Positions 1-6,974 of a stretch of 35,936 nucleotides of DNA are shown here, one piece after another; within the stretch, counting starts at the first letter, position 1, and each line of letters begins with the position of its first letter. The stretch spans positions 1 through 35,936 of the IMG/VR virus record IMGVR_UViG_3300020165_000070; one strand, written 5' to 3'. This DNA comes from a virus. Position numbers and translations under genes: made by a program. The notes under the pieces were generated by a model. It was not told where the DNA came from and did not search any database. It saw only the letters and a list, made by a program, of their open reading frames with translations.

Positions 1-121
1 ATTCTTTTTTGGGAGGGTCGCACATTAACAACTTATTAGGGTTAGGGACGATCTTGCCACAACACCTAACTACTTTTTGTGTAAATCCGGTAACTTTATA
101 TTCATGATTATAAATCTGCAT
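1..121 (-). CDS. Partial second copy of the zinc-ribbon cassette protein (cut by the window edge)
   Basis: The first 40 codons of a gene whose start (ATG at 121-119) follows the ribosome-binding site AAGGAGAAGAGTG. It is identical base for base over positions 1-127 to the start of the complete copy at 31965-32240, so the product begins MQIYNHEYKV and includes the first Cys pair and the CDPPKK stretch. The rest lies beyond position 1. In the intact copy this is a small protein with several Cys residues that probably bind zinc. Its start overlaps the end of the membrane-protein gene at 108-368. If the window were closed as a circle, a TAG codon would appear exactly at the junction, so the true continuation is probably missing sequence. 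Function unknown. Confidence 0.7.
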   Translation of the reverse strand, partial: MQIYNHEYKVTGFTQKVVRCCGKIVPNPNKLLMCDPPKKE

Positions 122-127
122 CACTCT
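1..127. repeat. 127-bp exact direct repeat, copy 1 (copy 2 at 32120-32246)
   Basis: Positions 1-127 are identical to 32120-32246; position 128 is T where 32247 is C. The repeat spans a shared ribosome-binding site and the first 40 codons of the zinc-ribbon cassette gene. The window starts exactly where the repeat starts. That is what a de Bruijn assembly broken at a repeated word would give, and it is also what a recombination breakpoint between cassettes would give. Confidence 0.9.
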
Positions 128-368
128 TCTCCTTTTTATGTATCCAATCTAGGTGAAATGTTGCAATCCGCCCTCCCACCTTGAAGAAAATAACGAATGT
201 TAAAAGCATAATTGACGCAAGAAACCAGTCGTAAGCCTCGGTATTCCAAGGAAAGGTGTCATAAAGAATCCAAACCCCAACATATATGGGTGAGCCTACT
301 ACCAGTATAAGTACTGTGGACAACACAAAATGGATAAACGACGCCGTGTAAGCTATAATTTTTTTCAT
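108..368 (-). CDS. Small membrane protein of the cassette island (86 aa)
   Basis: Unrecognised integral membrane protein. Three hydrophobic stretches are visible at about residues 5-25, 27-37 and 48-65, with a basic, His-rich C-terminal part. The start ATG at 368 follows GGAGAAAAGCGA and overlaps the TGA of the mini-ORF at 365-412 (ATGA), so translation is probably coupled. The C-terminal residues KKEKSDADL are encoded by the ribosome-binding site and first bases of the next gene (start at 121), the arrangement used throughout this island. Nothing in it indicates a specific function; superinfection exclusion or envelope modification would be typical for such an accessory gene, but that is only a guess. 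Confidence 0.7.
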   Translation of the reverse strand: MKKIIAYTASFIHFVLSTVLILVVGSPIYVGVWILYDTFPWNTEAYDWFLASIMLLTFVIFFKVGGRIATFHLDWIHKKEKSDADL

Positions 369-412
369 TCGCTTTTCTCCATCGCTTTTTCGATTAATTC
401 TTTATCTTCCAT
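365..412 (-). pseudogene. Mini-ORF relic of the MxDKEL cassette family (15 aa)
   Basis: ATG at 412 opens a frame reading MEDKELIEKAMEKSE and then stop. The first ten residues match the N-termini of the two full-length paralogues at 33985-34599 (MKDKELIEEA) and 34885-35400 (MEDKELMAVA), and the codons match almost exactly. After codon 10 the frame runs directly into GGAGAAAAGCGAATG, the ribosome-binding site and start of the membrane-protein gene. The simplest reading is an internal deletion that removed about 160-195 codons and kept the start and the coupling to the next gene. It may still act as a translated leader. Confidence 0.6.
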
Positions 413-448
413 CACTTTATTTCCCTTTAGTTAATGTCTTGATGTAGT

Positions 449-470
449 AATTATATGACATTATGTCACC
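449..470 (-). promoter_or_regulatory. Candidate leftward promoter with palindromic operator
   Basis: A perfect dyad TGACAT-t-ATGTCA lies at 456-468, immediately upstream (minus sense) of TATAAT at 455-450, a consensus -10 box. The dyad would sit in the spacer. No good -35 box is visible (CCTCAT at 478-473). The site is upstream of the first cassette gene at 412, so it could drive and regulate the leftward accessory operon. Tentative. Confidence 0.35.
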
Positions 471-591
471 TGATGAGGGTATTATTTGTAATTATTTTTA
501 AAAGCGGACAAAAGGTTGCACTTTGTGTCCTTGACACCGTACCAACAATACTACTGACACACTTTTACTGTATAAATAACCACTGTATGTA

Positions 592-620
592 TTGACAGTC
601 CTGACAAAGTATGAAACAAT
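592..620 (+). promoter_or_regulatory. Candidate late promoter (PR'-like)
   Basis: TTGACA at 592-597, a 17-bp spacer and AACAAT at 615-620 (four of six matches to TATAAT). Transcription would start near 627 and meet the hairpin terminator at 671-693 after about 45-60 nt, ahead of the endolysin gene. This matches the promoter-pause-terminator layout read through by Q in lambda-like phages. The -10 match is imperfect and no binding site for the antiterminator can be recognised. Confidence 0.3.
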
Positions 621-670
621 TATCTACAGTGGCCGTACCCCTAGCTTGTTCGGCTGACTCCCCCTCTTTT

Positions 671-693
671 ACCGCCTTAATTGGCGGTTTTTT
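671..693 (+). terminator. Intrinsic terminator upstream of the endolysin (tR'-like)
   Basis: Stem ACCGCC (671-676), loop TTAATT, stem GGCGGT (683-688), then a run of T to 693. It lies about 100 bp before the first late gene with no coding gene just upstream on this strand, so it would block late transcription unless antiterminated. The stem is the same as in the terminators at 6039, 8297 and 17446. Confidence 0.75.
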
Positions 694-790
694 CGTTTTT
701 AGGCGGCTCTTTTGAGCGACCTGTGCTGACGGTTTGAAGCGACCAACTCCCTTATAGTCGTGCGTCAGCCAAACTATTCGTGAGGCTGAT

Positions 791-1261
791 ATGCAAACAT
801 CGGACAAAGGCAAAGAATTTATTAAGCATTTTGAAGGTTGCAAGCTAGAGGCGTATCAATGCTCTGGCGATGTTTGGACGATTGGCTGTGGTCACACTCG
901 TGGGGTCGTGGAAGGTGACAAAATCAGTAAGAAACAGGCTGATGCTCTTTTATCTGCGGACATAGAGATGGTTGAGACTCATGTTAAGCGGCTAATCACG
1001 GTTGATCTTGATCAATCTCAGTGGGATGCCATTGTTTCTTGGTGTTTCAATCTAGGTTGCGGAAACTTAAGGGCGAGTACGATGCTCCAAGTGATCAATT
1101 CAGGTGAACTAGATAAGGTATCAGAACAGATTATACGGTGGGACAAGGTTGGTAAAAAGGCGGTTGCCGGGCTGACCAGGAGAAGAAAGGCTGAGACCGA
1201 TTTATTTGACAATGGGGTGTATGAGAAGGCCACAAAACCAAAGGCCAAATCAAATGGATGA
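791..1261 (+). CDS. Endolysin, GH24 muramidase with Glu-Cys-Thr triad
   Basis: Lysozyme-type hydrolase of glycosidic bonds in peptidoglycan, releasing progeny at the end of infection. The GH24 signature is clear: catalytic Glu15 in FEGCKLEAY, then VWTIGCGHT. With the family spacing Glu-8aa-X-5aa-Thr the residues are Glu15, Cys24 and Thr30. Most relatives, such as T4 lysozyme, have Asp at the middle position; a Cys there is known from P1 Lyz. At 156 residues it is a single-domain enzyme of normal length. No signal-anchor-release segment is seen, since the N-terminus is hydrophilic, so it needs a holin to reach the cell wall. The gene is the first of the late operon, and its 3' end overlaps the next gene. 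Confidence 0.93.
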   Translation: MQTSDKGKEFIKHFEGCKLEAYQCSGDVWTIGCGHTRGVVEGDKISKKQADALLSADIEMVETHVKRLITVDLDQSQWDAIVSWCFNLGCGNLRASTMLQVINSGELDKVSEQIIRWDKVGKKAVAGLTRRRKAETDLFDNGVYEKATKPKAKSNG

Positions 1262-1418
1262 TCACGGAAAAGATATGATGGATGTTGCTGCTGCCTCTAC
1301 TGGCGTTTTATCTCTTGCCGCTTGGCTACCACCAACGGCATCTTTATTCACTATTATATGGCTTGGGCTAAGAATCTATGAATCCAAGACCGTTCAAGAT
1401 TTAATTAATAAGAAATGA
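1254..1418 (+). CDS. Small holin-like membrane protein (54 aa)
   Basis: The ATG at 1254 overlaps the end of the endolysin frame; a longer frame from 1206 would lie mostly inside the endolysin and is not favoured. The product has an acidic N-terminus (MDDHGKDMMD), then hydrophobic stretches at about residues 11-21 and 24-38 around a PP turn, and a charged C-terminus. Its size, topology and position directly after the endolysin fit a holin or accessory holin that opens the inner membrane. Two other holin candidates lie at 20786-21025 and 21244-21633, so the assignment among the three is uncertain. Confidence 0.6.
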   Translation: MDDHGKDMMDVAAASTGVLSLAAWLPPTASLFTIIWLGLRIYESKTVQDLINKK

Positions 1419-1795
1419 AAAAGGGCAGACAAGGCGAGGGGGGAGGACAACCACCTATCGTTTTTAGTGATGACCAAGTTATCGAACTAAAGGCTCTTGC
1501 GGCTGTATTAACTAAAGGTCAAATTGCTGATTACTTTGGCATTTCAGAGACTACTTTAAGAGCGATTGAGTCGCGTCAACCAGAAGTATCTGATGCCTAT
1601 AAAAAAGGCAGGGTTAAACAGATCAGTGACATGGGTACAAACCTAGTCAAATTAGCCACAGATGGCAATGTCGCGGCCAATATTTTCTACCTTAAAACTC
1701 AGGGTGGATGGAAAGAAGATCAGCCAGAGGCGCAAGAGATACCTCCAATTAATATTATTGTGGATGGCAATGCGACTCACGCCCCCACAGAGTGA
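1415..1795 (+). CDS. terS: Terminase small subunit
   Basis: DNA-recognition subunit of the packaging motor. About residues 25-50 form a helix-turn-helix (LTKGQIADYFGISETTLRAIES), the usual DNA-binding part of small terminases. It is followed by an oligomerisation region ending in the common small-subunit motif NVAANIFYLKTQGGWKE and a disordered acidic tail. The start ATG overlaps the previous stop (ATGA). The 126-residue length is normal. It lies directly upstream of the large subunit and overlaps it by 26 bp. Confidence 0.85.
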   Translation: MKKGRQGEGGGQPPIVFSDDQVIELKALAAVLTKGQIADYFGISETTLRAIESRQPEVSDAYKKGRVKQISDMGTNLVKLATDGNVAANIFYLKTQGGWKEDQPEAQEIPPINIIVDGNATHAPTE

Positions 1796-2984
1796 GATAT
1801 TTTGTAATCCTTCTCGTTTTCGCAACTGCGTGGCAGGGCGTAGATTTGGCAAGACACATCTATCTGTCACCGAATTACTTAAAGCGGCAACCTCTGGAAA
1901 GAATAAGAATTGTTGGTATGTAGCACCGACTTATGGCGCGGCTAAAGAGATCGCTTGGGATATGCTTATACATACCATCCCTGATGAGTACATTGTCAAA
2001 TCAAATGAAAGCTCGTTGACTTTAAGATTGATCAACGGCTCTGTGATTAGCTTAAAGGGTGCTGAGAAGCCTAATAACTTACGAGGACGAGCGTTAAATT
2101 TTGTTGTCCTCGATGAGTTTGCAGATATGCGGCCAGAGGCATGGTATGAGGTTATCAGGCCATCCTTATCAGATAGGCAGGGTTCAGCCCTTTTTATTGG
2201 TACGCCTAAAGGCCGCAACCACTTTTATGACTTGTGGGCTAAAGGCATCGATGGTGCTGATGAGTGGGCAAGTTTTCAATATACGACCTTAGATGGTGGC
2301 AATGTCTCAGAGAGTGAGATTGACCAGGCACGATCTGATCTGGATGAGCGCACGTTTAACCAAGAATACTGCGCTGAGTTTGTTACTTATGCAGGGCTAA
2401 TCTACTACAACTTTGAACGCGCCTCCTCAGTCGTTAAGTTTGAGGACGATGGGGGTGTTCTGCACATAGGCATGGACTTTAACACTGATCCTATGAGTGC
2501 AGTGGTTGCACAACGTAAAGGCAATACTCTTATCTGCATCGATGAGATCGTGATCTATGGGTCTAATACTGATGAGATGGCAAAAGAGATACATCAACGC
2601 TATCCCAACAGGCAGGTCATTATTTATCCAGACCCGGCAGCAAGACAAAGAAAGACATCAGCAGGGGGTCGCACAGACCTCTCTATATTGAACAACTCCG
2701 GCTTTATGACTAAGGCCAAGAAAGCCCATCCACTTGTCCGAGATCGCATCAACGCAGTGAACTCACGACTCAAGTCTGGGGATGGGGAACGCCACCTGTT
2801 TTTCACTGAAAAATGCAAGCAAGCGATTAAGTCGCTAGAGCGTCAGACCTACAAAGAAGGGACTAGCCAACCGAACAAAGATGATGGCTATGACCATATG
2901 AACGATGCGTTGGGTTATATGACCGAATACCTATTTCCAGTTAAAACAGACTATCAAATTGAACAGCCTACGCGGTGGACTTAA
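1770..2984 (+). CDS. terL: Terminase large subunit
   Basis: ATP-driven DNA packaging motor and headful or cos nuclease. The N-terminal ATPase has Walker A GRRFGKT at residues 23-29 and Walker B VVLDE at 112-116, followed by IGTPKGRNHFYDLW, the coupling motif. The C-terminal RNase H-like nuclease shows HIGMDFNTDP with a first metal-binding Asp, a middle YPDPAARQRK and a last DDGYDHMNDALGY acidic cluster. The start chosen is ATG 1770 (MRLTPPQSEIF), which resembles the usual beginning of this family; ATG 1764 is possible. A longer frame from 1662 lies inside terS and is not favoured. The 404-residue length is typical for lambdoid siphoviruses with a separate small subunit. Confidence 0.95.
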   Translation: MRLTPPQSEIFCNPSRFRNCVAGRRFGKTHLSVTELLKAATSGKNKNCWYVAPTYGAAKEIAWDMLIHTIPDEYIVKSNESSLTLRLINGSVISLKGAEKPNNLRGRALNFVVLDEFADMRPEAWYEVIRPSLSDRQGSALFIGTPKGRNHFYDLWAKGIDGADEWASFQYTTLDGGNVSESEIDQARSDLDERTFNQEYCAEFVTYAGLIYYNFERASSVVKFEDDGGVLHIGMDFNTDPMSAVVAQRKGNTLICIDEIVIYGSNTDEMAKEIHQRYPNRQVIIYPDPAARQRKTSAGGRTDLSILNNSGFMTKAKKAHPLVRDRINAVNSRLKSGDGERHLFFTEKCKQAIKSLERQTYKEGTSQPNKDDGYDHMNDALGYMTEYLFPVKTDYQIEQPTRWT

Positions 2985-4375
2985 TGGCAGATATTGAATA
3001 CACAACACCAGAATATGACAACCACAAAGATAGTTGGGAATTTTACCTGCGCTCATACATGGGCGGGCAAGACTATCGTGATGGCTCCTACCTGACTAAA
3101 TACGTCAACGAGGACGCTGACTCCTATGGTCGCAGAATCGACCTGACCGCTATGGACAATCACTGCAAGAACATCGTCCACATTTACAGCAGTTTTCTGT
3201 GGCGCGTCCCACCCACTCGATCCTTTAACTCCCTAGCCAATAACGTAGCCCTTGAGCCGTTTCTAAAAGATTGCGATCTTGATGGTCGCTCACTCAATAC
3301 CTTTATGCGTGAAGCGCAAGTATGGGCGAGTGTGTATGGCAATGTCTGGGTTATGGTGGATAAGCCTAAATCTAATGCAGGGACAAAGGCCGAAGAATTA
3401 GCGCAAGAGATACGCCCTTATCTGACGTTATTTACCCCTGAAAACGTGTTTGATTGGAAGTACGAAAGAACCCCTAGCGGTCGTTTTAAGCTTGTCTATC
3501 TCAAGGTTAGGGAAAGCATACAGCACATCTCTGACACAGAGGTAGAGGCTCACTACAAGGTCTGGACAGAGGAGTCAATCGAGTCCTATATATCCTCTAA
3601 CGGTAAGGAAAAGAAAGTCGAGGTGATCGACAATCCATTGGGTCGCATCCCGGCTGTGTTTCTTCCCGCACAACGATCAGTCACAAGAGGCATAGGCATA
3701 TCAGACCTATCGGATGTGGCTTATATGCAACGTGCTATCTATCAAGAGTTGTCAGAAATCGAGCAGTTGATACGCATATCTAATCATCCGACTCTGGTTA
3801 AGACCTATGGCACAGATGCAAGCGCAGGGGCGGGGGCAGTCATTAATCTACCTGATGACATGGATCAAGGGTTAAAGCCCTACCAGATGCAGCCAAGCGG
3901 CTCTAATTTGGATGCTGTACGCGCATCGATAACCGATAAGGTCGAGTCCATTAACCGAATGACCCATATGGGCGCGGTTCGCGGTACAACGGCAATGACG
4001 CAATCAGGCGTTGCAATGCAGACAGAGTTTCAAATGCTCAACGCCAAGCTATCGGAAAAGGCTGACATCTTAGAGTTAGCAGAAGAGCAGTTATTTGTGC
4101 TGTTCTGTGATTGGCAAGATGTCACCCCAGATGTGGAAATATCCTATCCAGATGCCTTTGATCTAAGGGATAACGACAAGGAACTAACCTTCTTACAGCA
4201 GATACGCGCAAGCGGTGTTCGCTCAGTCACGCTCATGCAGAACATTGATATGCAGATTGCTGACCTGGTCCTTGATGATGAGGCATTAGCCAAGGCGCAT
4301 ACAGAGATTGAAGGAAACACGCAAATATTGGGGCAGTTTACAGAATCAGATGATGAGCCTGAGTTGACGCTCTAA
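2984..4375 (+). CDS. Portal protein
   Basis: Dodecameric ring at the capsid vertex through which DNA enters and leaves. The call rests on position between terL and the Mu-F-type minor capsid gene, the 463-residue length and family features. These are an N-terminal core with YLRSYMGG and the MDNHCKNIVHIYSSFLW segment, a middle stretch on rejoining HPTLVK, and the acidic clip/stem region near QLIRISNHPTLVK and RGTTAMTQSGVAMQTEF. The start ATG 2984 overlaps the terL stop (TAATG); an earlier start at 2975 is inside terL. It resembles SPP1 gp6/DUF4055-like portals more than lambda gpB, though that placement is not certain. Confidence 0.85.
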   Translation: MADIEYTTPEYDNHKDSWEFYLRSYMGGQDYRDGSYLTKYVNEDADSYGRRIDLTAMDNHCKNIVHIYSSFLWRVPPTRSFNSLANNVALEPFLKDCDLDGRSLNTFMREAQVWASVYGNVWVMVDKPKSNAGTKAEELAQEIRPYLTLFTPENVFDWKYERTPSGRFKLVYLKVRESIQHISDTEVEAHYKVWTEESIESYISSNGKEKKVEVIDNPLGRIPAVFLPAQRSVTRGIGISDLSDVAYMQRAIYQELSEIEQLIRISNHPTLVKTYGTDASAGAGAVINLPDDMDQGLKPYQMQPSGSNLDAVRASITDKVESINRMTHMGAVRGTTAMTQSGVAMQTEFQMLNAKLSEKADILELAEEQLFVLFCDWQDVTPDVEISYPDAFDLRDNDKELTFLQQIRASGVRSVTLMQNIDMQIADLVLDDEALAKAHTEIEGNTQILGQFTESDDEPELTL

Positions 4376-5253
4376 TGTCGGCAGAGAGTGAATACAGCGA
4401 TCTTCTTGATCGTTTAGCCGACAAGCATCAGGAGAGGATAGCCGCAGCACTGCAAGAGTTAGAGGAAAGGGTTGCCAAACTGATGGCAACAGCCCCTTTA
4501 ACTGATGGCAATCTATTTGATCTTGAGTGGGCATTAGCGGCTCGATCAGAAATACGATCCATTATTGATGAGGTGTATTTAGCCGAGGTTCAGGCATCTA
4601 TTCGTCAGTACAGAAAGGTATCTGAGTCAGCCCTCGCAATGCTCCAAAACTATGGTGATTTTATTGCAGTTGAGTCATCGGTCATTACTCAGTTACAGCG
4701 TTTGTCCTTCCAAGGCTTTGAGGCCATTGCCGCAGAGTATTTAGACATCCTAGCAACAGAGGTTTACCAAAGCACATTAACAGGCAGAGCGTTCAATGAG
4801 TCTGTTAAGAACCTAAGCCAATCTATTAACGGCATCTATATCTCATCGGATTCGGTTGAGGCTCAAAAACTTGTTGATATTGCGGCCAATGGATCAGCGG
4901 CACAAAAGGCGGCAGCGGTTGAGAAGCTACAAAGACTCTATGGCAGAGATGCAACAGGGCGCAACCTAAGACGCTATTCAGTACAGATGATGCAAGACAG
5001 CCTCATGCAATTTGATGCCTCGATCAATACCGCTATAGGAAAGGAATCAGGGGCAGAGAAATGGAAATATTACGGCTCGTCTATTAGAGACACTAGATCA
5101 TTCTGCCGCAAGCATCAGGGTCAGACGTTCACAACCGAAGAAATCGCACAAACATGGTCAGGATCATGGGCAGGTAAAGCGCCTGGTGATCCTTTTATCG
5201 TTCGAGGCGGCTACAACTGCCGTCATCATTTCCGACCAGTATTTGAGGAGTAA
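4375..5253 (+). CDS. Minor capsid protein, Mu-F/SPP1-gp7-like
   Basis: Head morphogenesis protein that sits inside the procapsid near the portal. The helical N-terminal two thirds end in a C-terminal module with Cys and His residues, residues about 225-290. There KWKYYGSSIRDTRSFCRKH leads to GGYNCRHHFRPV, which is diagnostic for the Mu protein F-like family. The start overlaps the portal stop (TAATG), so expression is coupled. The 292-residue length is normal. Some relatives carry fused toxin or protease domains at the C-terminus; none is present here. Confidence 0.88.
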   Translation: MSAESEYSDLLDRLADKHQERIAAALQELEERVAKLMATAPLTDGNLFDLEWALAARSEIRSIIDEVYLAEVQASIRQYRKVSESALAMLQNYGDFIAVESSVITQLQRLSFQGFEAIAAEYLDILATEVYQSTLTGRAFNESVKNLSQSINGIYISSDSVEAQKLVDIAANGSAAQKAAAVEKLQRLYGRDATGRNLRRYSVQMMQDSLMQFDASINTAIGKESGAEKWKYYGSSIRDTRSFCRKHQGQTFTTEEIAQTWSGSWAGKAPGDPFIVRGGYNCRHHFRPVFEE

Positions 5254-5256
5254 GTC

Positions 5257-5325
5257 ATGCCAAAAGGTAAAGGCACATATGGGTCAAAGGTAGGACGACC
5301 CAAGAAGAAAAAGAAAGCTAAATAG
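5257..5325 (+). CDS. Tiny basic peptide with AT-hook-like tail (22 aa)
   Basis: ATG at 5257, three bases after the minor-capsid stop, opens a frame reading MPKGKGTYGSKVGRPKKKKK and ending AK. It is strongly basic, and GRPKKKK resembles an AT-hook core. It sits between the minor capsid and scaffold genes. I recall similar GTYGSKxGRPKKK peptides at the same place in other, mainly marine, phages, which suggests a conserved and real gene, though I could not search for this. A role in binding packaged DNA or in capsid assembly is conceivable but unproven. Confidence 0.6.
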   Translation: MPKGKGTYGSKVGRPKKKKKAK

Positions 5326-5357
5326 AATTTTTAACCACTCGTAAGAGGTTCGTACAC

Positions 5358-6011
5358 ATGAGCGATGAAATCATGGCAATAGAAGCTGAGACTGAAACAG
5401 CGGCAGTAGAAACTCAGGAAAAGACGTTTACACAAGCCCAAGTAGACAAAATGATCGCAAGCAGATTGGAGCGACAAACACGCAAGTTTGAAAGCCAGAT
5501 TGGTGATATTGATTTAGATCAAGCCAGACAGGTTTTAAAAGAGCGTGATGAGTCCAACCTACAAGCTCAAAAAGAGCGCGGTGAGTTTGAAACTATCTTG
5601 AAGGACACGGTAAGCAAAAAGGATCAGGAAATAAACGCATACAAGAGCAAGCTGCATCAAACTCTTGTCGACGGTGCTTTGTTGTCTGCGGCATCTATTA
5701 ACAATGCGGTTAATCCCGATCAGGTTTCTACTCTGCTCAAGAATCAAGTTCGCTTGTCAGAGGATGGGACTGTTGAGGTAGTAGATGGCAATAACACCCC
5801 TCGATACAACGACAAGGGTGATCTGTTATCTGTTAGTGAAGCGGTATCCGAATTTCTTACTGTCAACCCACACTTTGTGAGGGCATCGGCAGGCGGTTCT
5901 GGCAGTCAGGGAAATACTGGCGGCTCAGTCCAAAAAACAATGACACATCAAGACATGGTTGATAATTGGAACACAGGTGGCCGAGAGGCATTTGCCGCGA
6001 CCAAACGTTAG
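5358..6011 (+). CDS. Scaffolding protein
   Basis: Internal assembly scaffold for the procapsid, later expelled or degraded. The 217-residue protein is highly charged and predicted to be mostly coiled coil over residues 20-100, with Gln, Glu and Lys runs such as ARQVLKERDESNLQAQKERG. It ends in a Gly/Ser-rich linker (GGSGSQGNTGGS) and a short basic tail that would contact the coat protein. The N-terminal QEKTFTQAQVDKMIASRL is typical of phage scaffold proteins. It lies just before the major capsid gene, separated from it by a terminator. Confidence 0.88.
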   Translation: MSDEIMAIEAETETAAVETQEKTFTQAQVDKMIASRLERQTRKFESQIGDIDLDQARQVLKERDESNLQAQKERGEFETILKDTVSKKDQEINAYKSKLHQTLVDGALLSAASINNAVNPDQVSTLLKNQVRLSEDGTVEVVDGNNTPRYNDKGDLLSVSEAVSEFLTVNPHFVRASAGGSGSQGNTGGSVQKTMTHQDMVDNWNTGGREAFAATKR

Positions 6012-6038
6012 CCAACTTGATTTAACTTAATGAAATAG

Positions 6039-6061
6039 ACCGCCATTTGGCGGTTTTTTTT
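6039..6061 (+). terminator. Intrinsic terminator between scaffold and major capsid genes
   Basis: Stem ACCGCCA (6039-6045), loop TT, stem TGGCGGT (6048-6054), then a T run to 6061. The core is the same as in the terminator at 8297-8319, and the 15 bases upstream are also similar. Confidence 0.8.
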
Positions 6062-6085
6062 CGCCCATACAAAAGGTAATTCATA

Positions 6086-6919
6086 ATGGCAGCAACAACT
6101 AGTACAACTCTTGACGATCTCTTTGCGAATATTATCGCACAGGCTCGATTCACCGCTGAACAGCAGTCTCTTATGCTTGGTTTGGTAACTCCTTATAACA
6201 TCGGTTCTGTACCGGGTAAGACGATACAGATACCCAAGTACCCATCAATCGCGGCTGCGGCTTTGACTGAAGGCACTGATATGTCATCAACGACTGTCAG
6301 CACTTCATCTGTATCTGTAACCATCGCAGAAGTTGGCGCACAGGTATTGCTAACTGATCTTGCGCGTGACGGAAGCGGCAACCCTGCAACTGAGCTAGGA
6401 ACTGTTCTTGGTTCGGCTATTGCGAAGAAAATGGATCAAGACCTTCTTGCTCTGTTTGATGGGTTCTCAACCTCTCTAGGTGGCGCAGGGACAGAAATCA
6501 CTGTTGCTGACATCTTTAAGGCTGTTGCAATTCTGCAAAACAACAACGCGCCTGGTTCTATGGCCGCTGTTATTCACCCTTACACTGCTTACCAGTTGAA
6601 GGCTAACTTGACTAACACTTTTGCTAACCCTAACGGTGGCGATGCTCAGAACGAAGCAATGCGTAGTAGCTTTGTTGGTTCTTTGGGCGGTGTTGATATT
6701 TATCAGTCAAGCAACCTAACTGTTGACGGTAACGATGATGTGAAGGGCGCTGTATTCTCTCGCGAAGCACTAGCGATTGCCTTAAAGCGTGACTTCCAAA
6801 TCGAAACTCAGCGTGATGCATCTTTACGTGCCACTGAGCTTAACGCAACTGCCGTTTACGGTGTTGGTGAGCTTGATGACACTTATGGTGTTGAGTTGTT
6901 CTTTGACGCGGCTGTTTAA
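6086..6919 (+). CDS. Major capsid protein (HK97 fold)
   Basis: Shell-forming coat protein. The 277-residue length, absence of a fused scaffold domain and position after the scaffold gene fit. Family-like features are the N-terminal arm, KTIQIPKYPSIAAAALTEG leading to the beta-hairpin E-loop region, AEVGAQVLLTDLA, a central AIAKKMDQDLLALFDGF helix, AVIHPYTAYQLKANL, and the C-terminal ETQRDASLRATELNATAVYGVGE that forms the outer strand of the P-domain. A ribosome-binding site AAAAGGTAATTC precedes the ATG. The gene is bracketed by terminators, implying that it may be transcribed as a separate abundant message. The fold class is inferred from these motifs. Confidence 0.9.
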   Translation: MAATTSTTLDDLFANIIAQARFTAEQQSLMLGLVTPYNIGSVPGKTIQIPKYPSIAAAALTEGTDMSSTTVSTSSVSVTIAEVGAQVLLTDLARDGSGNPATELGTVLGSAIAKKMDQDLLALFDGFSTSLGGAGTEITVADIFKAVAILQNNNAPGSMAAVIHPYTAYQLKANLTNTFANPNGGDAQNEAMRSSFVGSLGGVDIYQSSNLTVDGNDDVKGAVFSREALAIALKRDFQIETQRDASLRATELNATAVYGVGELDDTYGVELFFDAAV

Positions 6920-6930
6920 GTAGTAAAGAT

Positions 6931-6961
6931 AAGCCTCATCCTTTCGGGGGTGGGGCTTTTT
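6931..6961 (+). terminator. Intrinsic terminator after the major capsid gene
   Basis: Stem AAGCCTCATCC (6932-6941 region) pairs through G-C and G-U pairs with GGGGTGGGGCTT around a TTTC loop, followed by TTTTTT to 6961. It lies 11 bp after the major capsid stop. Confidence 0.75.
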
Positions 6962-6974
6962 TATTGGAGCAATT

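Larger units (their letters stand above)
413..790. other. Non-coding late control region
   Basis: No convincing gene is present. The region separates the leftward cassette island from the rightward lysis and head genes. It holds the leftward promoter/operator candidate (449-470), two TTGACA hexamers (531-536 and 592-597), a TATAAAT at 571-577 and an intrinsic terminator at 671-693. In lambda-type phages the equivalent place, between Q and the lysis genes, carries the Q-dependent late promoter and the terminator it overrides. Confidence 0.6.

Noticed and set aside
571-590. LexA-like box around CTGTATAAATAAC
   Set aside because: The second half-site CAG is missing at the required distance.
565-843. 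Minus-strand frame of 92 codons across the late control region
   Set aside because: It crosses the terminator hairpin and the endolysin start, lacks a ribosome-binding site and has no protein-like motif.
1206-1253. Longer N-terminus for the holin-like gene
   Set aside because: These codons lie inside the endolysin frame; the ATG at 1254 gives a normal overlap and a sensible small membrane protein.
1662-1769. Longer N-terminus for the large terminase
   Set aside because: It lies within the small terminase gene; the usual family start (LTPPQSE) begins at 1770.
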